Shown here: piece after piece, positions 1 through 7,491 of the stretch | Numbering within the stretch: the first letter of the stretch is position 1 | How the letters are laid out: each line of letters opens with the position of its first letter | Source: JAJFJD01 sp965228975 | GTDB lineage: Bacteria; Pseudomonadota; Alphaproteobacteria; UBA8366 | Assembly: GCA_965228975.1 (NCBI GenBank) | Contig: OZ245851.1 | Location: 2,418,001 to 2,482,000 of the forward strand | Direction of reading: 5' to 3' | DNA: 64,000 nucleotides | Notes under the pieces: model-generated | What the model was told of the DNA's origin: nothing | Seen by the model: the letters and a program-made list of their open reading frames with translations, nothing else | Database searches by the model: none | Made by a program: the position numbers and the translations under genes

Positions 1-1523
1 CTGGACTAGATCAGCTGTCCGGACCGCTTGTGGTCATCGGCAACTGGCGTGGCGATGGCGGTGTCATCCTGCACATCAACCCCGCCTGGACCGAGCTAAC
101 AGGCTTTACGGCGGCCGAGGTTCTGGGCCGCCCGGCCCATACGATCCTGTTCGCTGTCGAGAGCGACGCGGTCGAATTCAACGCCGTCCGGGATACGGTG
201 AAACAGGGCGTCCCCTATAGCGGCTCGTTCACCTGTCCGCGCAAGAACGGAAATCCCTTGGGCATCCGAATCCGGATCTGGCCGGTCCGCATCGCAAAGG
301 ACGGCGAAGAATATCTTCTTGCGGCAATCGCCGGCATCGACGACGAGTCCGTTGACGCTGCGCAGGGCAATTGGCGGCGGCCGGGCCGAGGCAACATCCT
401 GTCCTTCGGTCGGCCGAACGGGGGGCAGAGCGACGAGAATCAGCGCCTCGCCGAGGAACTCGTGAATGCGCAGCTCTCCTTTCAGCACCAGTTGGAATCC
501 TGTCCGTTCGGGGTCGAGCGTATCGATACCTCCGGGCGCATCCTGTATGCGAATCCGATTTATCACGACTTCCTGGGGTATGACGAAAACGAACTGATTG
601 GCGAGAACGTCTTCGAGCGTCTGCAAGACCCGACCCATGCACGGGCGCTGGAATCCTATGTTCGCCACATCATTGCGAACCGGCCGAAATCGACGCCGAT
701 CTTCACCACCTACCGGCGCAAGGACGGAACGCCAATTCCGCTTCGCCTGGACTGGTCCTACGATCGCAGTCCGGGCGGTGCCATCACCGGACTTATCTCT
801 GTGGTGACGCCGATTTCAGGCCTCGATACGGATACCGACGCGGACGGTCTTGAAACGGCCGCATCGGATCGCCCGCCGCCCCACGGGGTCGACCCTGACG
901 ACCTTCCGACGCCCACGCCGACCGGCCCGTCGACGCCCCGGCTCCTGAAGGAAACGCTTCACGCGGCGCGGGTCTGGCTCTCGATCCTGTCGCATCACCA
1001 CCCGGAAGGCGACGATGCGGAAATCGTGGATAAGGCGGATCAAGCGTTGGACGATGCCTTGCGCCTTCTGGGCAGCGAACGACGGCCGTTGTCGACGGCG
1101 TCGAGTTATTACGAGGAAACCACCCCCCTACAAGGTTTGGTCATCGCCGTCGTCGAGCCCGTCGGTATCCTCCGGGCCAGCTTGAGCGATCTTCTGCAAA
1201 GCTGGGGGTGTCACACCGTGGCCGTGGAACAGCCGGGTGAAACCGTGCCTGCCCTGCAGAAGTCGGGCCGCTTGCCGGACATGGTCATCGTCGACCTCGA
1301 TGCCGCCATCGGGGCAAGTGGTGACAGCGTCGTCCGCGCCATTTGGGAACGGTACGGGCCGGGCGTGCCCGCCGCGCTGGTCGCGGACGACATCGCGCCG
1401 GAAACGGAACTCTTTGCCGATTCGGTGGGAATGAAGATCATTCGACGGCCGGTGCATCCCATCGAGTTGCGGAGCACCATGCTCGCGCTATGGCGCCACA
1501 CGCGCCGCGGCCGCAAGAAATAG
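1..1523 (+). CDS. PAS-domain protein with degenerate receiver, 5' truncated (decayed hybrid histidine kinase)
   Basis: The frame is open to the left edge, so the true start lies outside the window; the first possible internal start is the GTG at 30. Two PAS domains are visible (about residues 10-105 and 145-265 counted from that GTG). A helix pair around residues 303-350, containing HAARVWLSIL and DKADQALDDALRLLG, resembles the DHp helices of PAS hybrid kinases, but the usual histidine is absent and no HATPase domain follows. The C-terminal 120 residues look like a receiver with VVEP in place of the acidic VDD, an Asp kept in VIVDLD, and Arg in place of the conserved Lys (RRPVHP). I infer a signalling protein without kinase activity, perhaps a sensor scaffold or a gene in decay. 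It converges on the acyl carrier protein gene. Confidence 0.75.
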   Translation, partial: GLDQLSGPLVVIGNWRGDGGVILHINPAWTELTGFTAAEVLGRPAHTILFAVESDAVEFNAVRDTVKQGVPYSGSFTCPRKNGNPLGIRIRIWPVRIAKDGEEYLLAAIAGIDDESVDAAQGNWRRPGRGNILSFGRPNGGQSDENQRLAEELVNAQLSFQHQLESCPFGVERIDTSGRILYANPIYHDFLGYDENELIGENVFERLQDPTHARALESYVRHIIANRPKSTPIFTTYRRKDGTPIPLRLDWSYDRSPGGAITGLISVVTPISGLDTDTDADGLETAASDRPPPHGVDPDDLPTPTPTGPSTPRLLKETLHAARVWLSILSHHHPEGDDAEIVDKADQALDDALRLLGSERRPLSTASSYYEETTPLQGLVIAVVEPVGILRASLSDLLQSWGCHTVAVEQPGETVPALQKSGRLPDMVIVDLDAAIGASGDSVVRAIWERYGPGVPAALVADDIAPETELFADSVGMKIIRRPVHPIELRSTMLALWRHTRRGRKK

Positions 1524-1530
1524 GCATTCC

Positions 1531-1552
1531 GGGGTCACCGAAAATCGGCCCC
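1531..1552. terminator. Possible bidirectional stem-loop between convergent genes
   Basis: GGGG and CCCC flank an inner CCGA-AAA-TCGG hairpin between the stop of the PAS protein and the stop of the acyl carrier protein gene. There is a 3-nt bulge and no T-tract, so terminator function is only plausible. Confidence 0.25.
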
Positions 1553-1779
1553 TATTCGTTCAGGATGGCTGCAACGTCGTTGAGGTTGGCAATCTCGACA
1601 ATCGCCGCCGGATCGAGCTGCTTACCCAGTTTTTCTTCCAGCGCCAGGATCAGACGCATATGGCCGAGACTCGTCCACGCCTCGAGCGTCTCAATGGATG
1701 CGTCGCCATCGACCTCGTCCGCGGAGATTTCCAGCGCATCGGCCACAATTTGACGCGCTGCGGTCATATTATCGGTCAT
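1552..1779 (-). CDS. Acyl carrier protein
   Basis: A 75-residue acidic helical protein with the carrier-protein layout. Ser37 in EAWTSLGHMRL is the expected phosphopantetheine site (TSL instead of the usual DSL). The start at 1779 gives the normal family length, and its ATG overlaps the stop of the upstream GNAT gene (ATGA), so the two are probably translationally coupled. It is the last gene of a three-gene unit: ligase, GNAT, carrier protein. I infer that it holds an acyl or aminoacyl group loaded by the ligase and passes it to the GNAT. It is not the housekeeping acpP, since no fatty-acid synthesis genes are nearby. Confidence 0.85.
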   Translation of the reverse strand: MTDNMTAARQIVADALEISADEVDGDASIETLEAWTSLGHMRLILALEEKLGKQLDPAAIVEIANLNDVAAILNE

Positions 1780-2348
1780 ATTTTGATTTCCTCGCGGATT
1801 TCGTCCCATTCGTTACGGAGCAGCCCGAACATCAAGATGTCGCAACGCTCGCCGAGCATCGAAATATCATGTTCCTTCAAAACCCCTTCGCAATGGAATC
1901 CAAGGGCCTTGTAGTTGAAGATGGCCGGAACGTTCCGCGCCATCACGACGCCGTATACCTTGTGACAGCGCAGCCGGTAATAGGCAAAGTCAAGGATCTT
2001 GTGGCGTGTCTCAAGGACGACGTTGCGTCCCCAATACTCCCGATCGCCGATCACGACATCGGCTTTGCATGACTCGGTGTTGCGGTAATACTCGAGCTTC
2101 TGCAGGCCAATGACGCGATCGGTTTCGCGGCATGTGATATTCAAGAGAAACCGATGTCTGTTATCAAACCGTTTCAGCCATTGTTCGAGTGCCTGGCGGC
2201 TTGGGAATTTCGGCAATCCGGAATAGTTCGTCAGTTCGCGATCCATGATCCAATTGAAGACATAGTCGTCGATCTGGAACGGCCGCATCGACCGCATGAC
2301 ATAATTTTTCGTCGCCAATCGCAGGGGTTTACCCGGTGCCCACGCCAT
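1776..2348 (-). CDS. GNAT family N-acyltransferase (RimJ-like)
   Basis: 190 residues. The ATG at 2348 lies two bases after the ligase stop codon. The fold looks like the RimJ/GNAT_3 type: an early PFQIDDYVF segment, a central IGLQKLEYY strand, a cofactor-loop region IGDREYWGRNVVLETRHKIL and a late YKALGFHCEGVLKEH helix-strand typical of these acetyltransferases. It sits between an acyl-activating ligase and a carrier protein, so its donor may be the carrier-bound acyl group rather than acetyl-CoA; that is inference. The acceptor is unknown. Confidence 0.8.
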   Translation of the reverse strand: MAWAPGKPLRLATKNYVMRSMRPFQIDDYVFNWIMDRELTNYSGLPKFPSRQALEQWLKRFDNRHRFLLNITCRETDRVIGLQKLEYYRNTESCKADVVIGDREYWGRNVVLETRHKILDFAYYRLRCHKVYGVVMARNVPAIFNYKALGFHCEGVLKEHDISMLGERCDILMFGLLRNEWDEIREEIKI

Positions 2349-2350
2349 CG

Positions 2351-3814
2351 CTAGCCTCCATCCTTCATGCAGTGATCGCGGACGGCGTCTCGATTGATCT
2401 TGCCGCGATCGGTCTTCGGGATCGATGAGACAAAGAACCACTTGTCCGGAACCGCTTGCGGCTTGATTCGGTCCCGACACCATCCCCGCAGATCCTTCGT
2501 CGAGACCTCGCCAGCGCCGTCGGAAAATACAACCGCCGCGCCGACCGCCTCTCCCTGGACCGGATCCGGCACGGCAAAACAGCACGCTTCCGCAATATTC
2601 GGGTTCTGCTCCAGCAGCAAATCGACCTCTTCCGGGTGGACCTTCATCCCAGCCTTGTTGATCATCGCTTTCTGCCGTCCCGTCAACCGCATGGTTCCGT
2701 CGGAAGCGATCTCGCCGATATCGCCCGTCAAATACCAGCCATCGCGCAACACTTCCGCACTGAGATCGCCCCGGCCATGATAACCGCTCATGAGCGACGG
2801 CGTCTGAAGCAGAATTTCGCCATGGCCCTGCCCTCTGATTTCTCCGGAGTCGTCGAGAACCGCTGCCGTCCCGCCGACCATCCGGCCAATCAAACCATCT
2901 TCCGGGGCGTATTGGCTGGCCAACGCCCCCGCCGCCCAGTTCGCAGTTTCCGTAATCCCGTACATGTTGGCGACCGCATCAGTGCCGCACCAGTCGACGA
3001 CGCCTTGCCACAGGTCGGCGGACAGCGGCGCGGAGCCAATATGGACGCGTCTCAGCGTTTGTTTCTCCAACGGCGGCAATACACGCAGCGCCATGCGCCA
3101 GAACGCGGGAACCGAACTCATGAAGCTGATGTCGTTCTCCGCCACCGCAGCGCCGATCCCCTGGATGCCCCGCAGGCTCGTATCCGGATAGAGATAGAGA
3201 TCGTCCCCGCCCAGCAGCGGCGTGAGGCAGTTCCCGATCAATCCGTGGCCGAAATGGGTCGGCAGCACACAAAGCGACCGGCGGAGCGCGTCGGCCCCGA
3301 CAAAGGCCCTATTCAAGGCAACCCGCGCCAGAAGCGACCGAAAACTATGCACCACGCCTTTCGGTTGGCCGGTGGTTCCCGACGTGAAAAGCATGACCGC
3401 CGGCCGGTCCAGGACGTTACCTGTCGCTGATGCCGAGTCGCCGCAATCAACCGCCCGGTCGCTCGCGCTCTGGAACACCGGCACCGTCGCCCCACTCACG
3501 TCCGGCCCACCGGACCGGCCCGCCAGGATCGCCGTCGGCGAGACGAAATCACAGATGACGCCAAGTTCATTGGCCGTCAGGTCGGGCGCAATGCAAACCG
3601 CACAGGCGCCTGCCTGCCAGACACCGAGCAAGTCGCCGAAGAAGTCGACCGTGCCGCCATGAGCGATGATCACGTAATCGTCCGCAGCACTTCTCACGCC
3701 ACGGACAAGCGCCGCTGTCCGGTCCGCCGCCGCTCGAAGATCGTCCTGCGTGCTGCGCTCACCAGAAATGAGGTCGGTAACACTTCCGAGCGATTCCGAT
3801 GCGATCCGCATCAT
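2351..3814 (-). CDS. AMP-dependent ligase / adenylation enzyme (ANL superfamily)
   Basis: About 487 residues with the ANL hallmarks: the P-loop FTSGTTGQPKGV, the adenylate motif YGITETA, the hinge region LTGRQKAMINKAG and the C-terminal PKTDRGKINRD with the catalytic Lys. It should activate a carboxylic acid as an adenylate and transfer it to CoA or a carrier protein. I chose the ATG at 3814 because GGAGG lies just before it; an ATG at 3892 would add 26 residues of poor quality and lacks a ribosome binding site. It is first in an operon with a GNAT and an acyl carrier protein, which favours loading of that carrier. The substrate cannot be read from sequence by eye. Confidence 0.85.
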   Translation of the reverse strand: MMRIASESLGSVTDLISGERSTQDDLRAAADRTAALVRGVRSAADDYVIIAHGGTVDFFGDLLGVWQAGACAVCIAPDLTANELGVICDFVSPTAILAGRSGGPDVSGATVPVFQSASDRAVDCGDSASATGNVLDRPAVMLFTSGTTGQPKGVVHSFRSLLARVALNRAFVGADALRRSLCVLPTHFGHGLIGNCLTPLLGGDDLYLYPDTSLRGIQGIGAAVAENDISFMSSVPAFWRMALRVLPPLEKQTLRRVHIGSAPLSADLWQGVVDWCGTDAVANMYGITETANWAAGALASQYAPEDGLIGRMVGGTAAVLDDSGEIRGQGHGEILLQTPSLMSGYHGRGDLSAEVLRDGWYLTGDIGEIASDGTMRLTGRQKAMINKAGMKVHPEEVDLLLEQNPNIAEACCFAVPDPVQGEAVGAAVVFSDGAGEVSTKDLRGWCRDRIKPQAVPDKWFFVSSIPKTDRGKINRDAVRDHCMKDGG

Positions 3815-3903
3815 GCCTCCACGTGTTTGGCGGAACCAAGGGTCCTTCGGTCGCTCGACGACTCCCGGATGATCCTGGGACCTGCCCTCCATGGACTAAT
3901 ACA

Positions 3904-3940
3904 GAGAGGATCAAATTCTCTCAACCAACCCTATAGGGTT
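3904..3940. promoter_or_regulatory. Two inverted repeats in the divergent ligase/PhyH promoter region
   Basis: The 305-bp gap between the ligase and the dioxygenase genes holds a perfect 14-bp palindrome, AACCCTATAGGGTT (3927-3940), and just left of it GAGAG-N9-CTCTC (3904-3922). They lie about 110-180 bp from both starts, a position suited to an operator shared by the two divergent units. No regulator gene is adjacent. Nothing else is visible in the gap. Confidence 0.4.
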
Positions 3941-4119
3941 AGCCCTCTATGTTACCCGGACCGCGGTCCAGAGTGCCGCCGGTCTACCGTAACGCCCCGA
4001 ATTGCCTCATCCCGAAGGGTGAGCGGCCTAGTCCCGAAGCAGAATTCGAATTGCCCGCCGGATCGATTACAAACGATTAGGGCCGACCTATTCACGAAGC
4101 TGCGCAAGATACAGGGACC

Positions 4120-4959
4120 ATGAATCAGGAGTATCTGGAGCACTTTCGCCGCGACGGCGTCGCCGTGATCCGAAACGTATTCCACGACGACGACGTTTCG
4201 GCCCTGAAGTCCGCCTTCGACGCCGTGCGGGCCGAAGGAATGCAACTCCGAGCCAGCTACCGCCATCAAAACGTCCTGTTTCGGCTGTCGCAGGATGCCA
4301 ATCTCGGCAAGACTCTGCGGCTCGTCCAATGGCCTTCTTACTTCAACGATGTGCTGAACCGCTACCGGATCGACCGCCGGATGCTCGATATCGTCGAACC
4401 ACTGATCGGCGGCGACATCAAACAGATCATCAATCAGATGCACTGGAAACCGCCGGGCGCCGCACAGTCGAGCTTCGGATATCATCAGGATATCTGGTTT
4501 CGGCGACCGCGCTGGGCCTACCGGAACCCGGCCGCGGCATTCATTCAAAGCGGTATTGCCGTCGATCCGCAATCCGCCGCCAATGGCGCCATGACCTTCT
4601 GTCCCGGCAGTCACCGGCTCGGCGAACTATCGATCGACGATCATGGACGTGTCATGGACCGGCAGATGAAGCCGGAGGATCTCAAGCAGTTCGGATTGTC
4701 GCAGGACGATACGCTTACGCTCGACATGAACCCTGGCGACGTCGCGATATGGAGCCTCTTCACCGTCCACGGATCAGGCCTCAACCATAGTACGCATGAC
4801 CGGCGATTTTATCTGAACGGATATGTCGCGGCCGCGGATTGCGACCGTGGCGAGTGGGCATTCAAAGACGGCAAGCCATGCGCACTAGGCGATCCGGCGC
4901 TGGTCCACTACGAAGAATTACATGACCGGCCCGACCCGCACTACATTGACGACCGCTAA
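4120..4959 (+). CDS. Phytanoyl-CoA dioxygenase (PhyH) family Fe(II)/2-oxoglutarate oxygenase
   Basis: 279 residues, normal for the family. The iron-binding facial triad is visible: H122 and D124 in FGYHQDIWF, and H217 in FTVHGSGLNHS, with R228/R229 downstream for 2-oxoglutarate. The N-terminal EHFRRDGVAVIRNVF is typical of PhyH proteins. Such enzymes hydroxylate small molecules, acyl-CoA or carrier-bound acyl groups. It is transcribed away from the ligase-GNAT-carrier unit across a region with two inverted repeats, so it may act on the same product, for instance hydroxylating the carrier-bound acyl chain. That link is inference. Confidence 0.85.
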   Translation: MNQEYLEHFRRDGVAVIRNVFHDDDVSALKSAFDAVRAEGMQLRASYRHQNVLFRLSQDANLGKTLRLVQWPSYFNDVLNRYRIDRRMLDIVEPLIGGDIKQIINQMHWKPPGAAQSSFGYHQDIWFRRPRWAYRNPAAAFIQSGIAVDPQSAANGAMTFCPGSHRLGELSIDDHGRVMDRQMKPEDLKQFGLSQDDTLTLDMNPGDVAIWSLFTVHGSGLNHSTHDRRFYLNGYVAAADCDRGEWAFKDGKPCALGDPALVHYEELHDRPDPHYIDDR

Positions 4960-4980
4960 TCGACCGCCGCGGGCCGCCGA

Positions 4981-5340
4981 TCACCGCACATATATTACCC
5001 GGAACGTGCGCTGGACGCCGTCATGTTCGGTGATGGAGATATATTCTCCCTGCTTGAACGTGTGGTTCTCCAATTTGAAGAGCGGCTCGTCATCTTCATC
5101 GGTATCGGGATCGTAGGAAAGCGCCCAGCCGTTCTCCACCTGAATCAACTGGCCCATCTCATCGTCTTCGCCCTCCCAGAATCGGCGCACGGTGCACTCG
5201 TCCTGTCTTTCGGGCCATGCGGCCATGTCGAAACCGCCCTCCGGCGTCAGCGGCAAGTTCAGTTCGTAGCCGCAATGTATGCTGCCGTCCGGATGATCCG
5301 GGGTCCGGGCAAGTTCCAATCGAACATGTCGCATCGCCAT
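4981..5340 (-). CDS. Conserved hypothetical protein
   Basis: 119 residues, acidic, probably soluble and beta-rich; no signal peptide or membrane segment. The ATG at 5340 has AAGGAG seven bases upstream, which supports both the gene and the start. It contains PDGSIHCGYELNLPL near the N-terminus and a block of acidic residues (DPDTDEDDEP) in the second half. I do not recognise the family. It lies 23 bp downstream of the universal stress protein gene on the same strand and is likely cotranscribed, so it may belong to the same FNR/stress response. A similar reading frame composition argues for a native gene. Confidence 0.7.
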   Translation of the reverse strand: MAMRHVRLELARTPDHPDGSIHCGYELNLPLTPEGGFDMAAWPERQDECTVRRFWEGEDDEMGQLIQVENGWALSYDPDTDEDDEPLFKLENHTFKQGEYISITEHDGVQRTFRVIYVR

Positions 5341-5363
5341 ATGCGATCTCCTTCTTTTTTCCG

Positions 5364-6230
5364 TTAGTGGGCGATCAGGGCCGGCAACGGTGATTCATCC
5401 AGCGTATGCTGTGTGACGCCGCCCAAGATGAATTCGCGCAAACGGCTGTGCGAATAGCCGCCCATGACTACCACGTCCGCACCGCCGGCGACCGCCTCGT
5501 CCATCAACAATTCGCCGATCAACCGCTCATCCGGCTCGAACCGCTTGATGCTGGCAGAAATACCATGCCACGCGAGGTAGTCGTCCAGCCCATTCAGAAT
5601 AAAATCGTCCTCGACGTCTTCTTCGACCCACATGATGTCGACCGCGTCGGCCACGTGCAGAAGCGGAAGCGCCGCGGCGACCGCGCGCGCAGCCTGTGTT
5701 CCGCCATTCCAGAAGACCGCGGCGCGCCCGACTTTCTTGAGACCGCCCCCCTGCGGCGTCAGCAACAATGGCCGGCCACTATCGAAAATTGCCTTCTCGA
5801 TGGCGCCAGAGCGCATCGAATCCGGCTCCTCACCGGTTGCCGACAGAACGACTAAATCACGCAGCCGGGCCTCTCCGGCTATCACGTTGTCTTCCGCGCC
5901 GGTCCGCTCGCGCCACGTCGCCGTGACCTGTCCGGAACTACCCGGGCCGTCGACCATGGTAATCCCCTTGGCCGCCACCCATCCGTCAAAGCTCTCGCGC
6001 GCCGCCTTGGCGTTTGCCGCGACTTCTACTTCCAATGACTCGATAAGTTGGACATAGGCGTCACCGGTCATGGCGTCGCCGGTAAAATCGACATATCCGC
6101 GCGGATCCGGCCGCACATGCATTACGTCGATATGGCTGTCCGTCGAAGCGGCCACCGTATAAGCGGTCTCAAGACTGGCAGCATCGCCCTTGCGGCCGTT
6201 CAATACGGTCAGGATCGTGCGAAATGACAT
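5364..6230 (-). CDS. Tandem-domain universal stress protein
   Basis: 288 residues made of two UspA-like domains. The first begins FRTILTVLNGRKGDAAS. The second ends in MGGYSHSRLREFILGGVTQ, which matches the G-x2-G-x9-G ATP-binding pattern of Usp proteins. Tandem Usp proteins in proteobacteria often help survival under oxygen limitation or energy stress. A good FNR-type box lies 85 bp upstream of the start and the FNR-family gene lies directly upstream, so control by that regulator is likely. AAGGAT precedes the ATG at 6230. Confidence 0.9.
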   Translation of the reverse strand: MSFRTILTVLNGRKGDAASLETAYTVAASTDSHIDVMHVRPDPRGYVDFTGDAMTGDAYVQLIESLEVEVAANAKAARESFDGWVAAKGITMVDGPGSSGQVTATWRERTGAEDNVIAGEARLRDLVVLSATGEEPDSMRSGAIEKAIFDSGRPLLLTPQGGGLKKVGRAAVFWNGGTQAARAVAAALPLLHVADAVDIMWVEEDVEDDFILNGLDDYLAWHGISASIKRFEPDERLIGELLMDEAVAGGADVVVMGGYSHSRLREFILGGVTQHTLDESPLPALIAH

Positions 6231-6314
6231 CGTTCATCCTTTCTCGAAGAAACCATCTCTCGGCCCTTCGGATATTCAGCAGCGTCACTATCGGGGAGCC
6301 GTTACCGCCACACA

Positions 6315-6328
6315 TTGATCTGTCTCAA
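6315..6328. promoter_or_regulatory. FNR-type box (anaerobox) upstream of the universal stress protein gene
   Basis: TTGAT-CTGT-CTCAA matches the FNR consensus TTGAT-N4-ATCAA in nine of ten defined bases. It lies 85 bp upstream of the Usp start codon, a distance suited to class II or class I activation, and between that gene and an FNR-family gene. Confidence 0.6.
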
Positions 6329-6371
6329 GCTTTGGCGGGGCGTAGGAACTCCTTCTAAATTCTCACAAATC

Positions 6372-7142
6372 CTAAAGGGCCGCGACGCTCGGCTCGATGC
6401 CGGAATCGCCCGATCCGCTCAACTCCATAAGTCGGCTGCGATCGAGAATGGTGATCGTATGCGCGGCATCCAATCGGATGATCTCCTGTTTACGCAGCCG
6501 CGTGAAGCATCGGCTAACGGATTCGGTCGTCAGCCCTAAATGGTCGCCGATATCGTTTCGGCTCATCGGCAGGAACAATTCGTCCTGGCGTGCACGGCGC
6601 CGCTTGGCGCGGGAGGAGAGAATCAGAAGGAACGACGCCAGTTTTTCACTTGCCGTTTTCCGGCCCAACAGCACCATCTGATCCTGCGCCGCGGCGAGCT
6701 CGTTCGTCGCCACGCTCAGAATGTGCTGTTCCAGTACCGGTAACTCCACGAACAAATCGCGCAACGCCCTGCGCGGGAACCGGCACAGGCTGATCCGCGT
6801 TACCGCTTCACAGGAATAGGCATAGGTCACGTCTTCCGCCAACCCGACGATATCCGACGGAAAGAAGAATCCGGTGATCATGCGGCGTCCGTCGGCCAAA
6901 ACCTTGCACACGCGCGCGCACCCGTCGCGCAAGATGAACAAGTGTTCGGCCGGATCGCCTTCGAAAAAGACCGCTTGGCCCGGCGATATCGAAATGTCGG
7001 TAACGATATCCGTCAGGCTCGACATCTGTGACGGTTCGAGGACGCTACAAATGCTGAGATCCCGAACGGTACAGGCCGCACACGGCGATTGCACCTCTCC
7101 AGGATATCGCTTCGGCAAGTCGAGTATCGTCCCACGAGTCAT
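6372..7142 (-). CDS. FNR-family (Crp/Fnr) oxygen-responsive transcriptional regulator
   Basis: 256 residues. The N-terminus has C21-x2-C24-x7-C32, and C111 lies in the cNMP-like domain (TYAYSCEAVT); these four cysteines are the set expected to hold an oxygen-labile [4Fe-4S] cluster, with spacing like alphaproteobacterial FnrN proteins. The effector-like beta-barrel spans about 45-130, a long dimerisation helix about 135-165, and the helix-turn-helix MSRNDIGDHLGLTTESVSRC about 190-215, with the E-SVSR recognition helix that reads TTGAT half-sites. It probably activates the adjacent usp gene through the box at 6315 and other microaerobic functions elsewhere. Confidence 0.9.
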   Translation of the reverse strand: MTRGTILDLPKRYPGEVQSPCAACTVRDLSICSVLEPSQMSSLTDIVTDISISPGQAVFFEGDPAEHLFILRDGCARVCKVLADGRRMITGFFFPSDIVGLAEDVTYAYSCEAVTRISLCRFPRRALRDLFVELPVLEQHILSVATNELAAAQDQMVLLGRKTASEKLASFLLILSSRAKRRRARQDELFLPMSRNDIGDHLGLTTESVSRCFTRLRKQEIIRLDAAHTITILDRSRLMELSGSGDSGIEPSVAAL

Positions 7143-7491
7143 CGGGTATTGCCTTATTGTTATTCTTCCACGTCAGATTGGAATTTTATTCCACCCTACA
7201 TGTAAAGGATGGGAAGCGCGATCCCCGACTTCAATTCGGGAAATGCGATAGCACATTAGGGCAAATTGTCGCGGAAATCGGCGGACGACCGAACTGGAAC
7301 TGGCAAAACGCATTAAACGCCTGCCCACGCAATGTCGAAACGCCGTTCCAATCGGCCGTCCGCCATGTCCGGATACTAGTCATGAATGGTTAACGAAGCC
7401 TTAGCCGAATTACACACTCTCCCCAGGTACCGTCTAAATCAGCACCGGTCAATCCACCGGCCGCATTTTTGAAATCCGGCTGTTTTCCGGG
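7143..7491. other. Intergenic region between hyuB and the FNR-type gene
   Basis: The 349 bp hold the promoter side of the FNR-type gene and the 3' side of the hyu operon. The one plus-strand frame here (7157-7393) has no ribosome binding site and no recognisable product. A CCGGT-N6-ACCGG hairpin at 7445-7460 is short and followed by TTTTT only on the strand that carries no gene. I see no operator that I can name. Confidence 0.5.

Noticed and set aside
7445..7470. CCGGT-N6-ACCGG hairpin followed by TTTTT
   Set aside because: Only 5 bp of stem, a spacer before the T-run, and no plus-strand gene that would end here.
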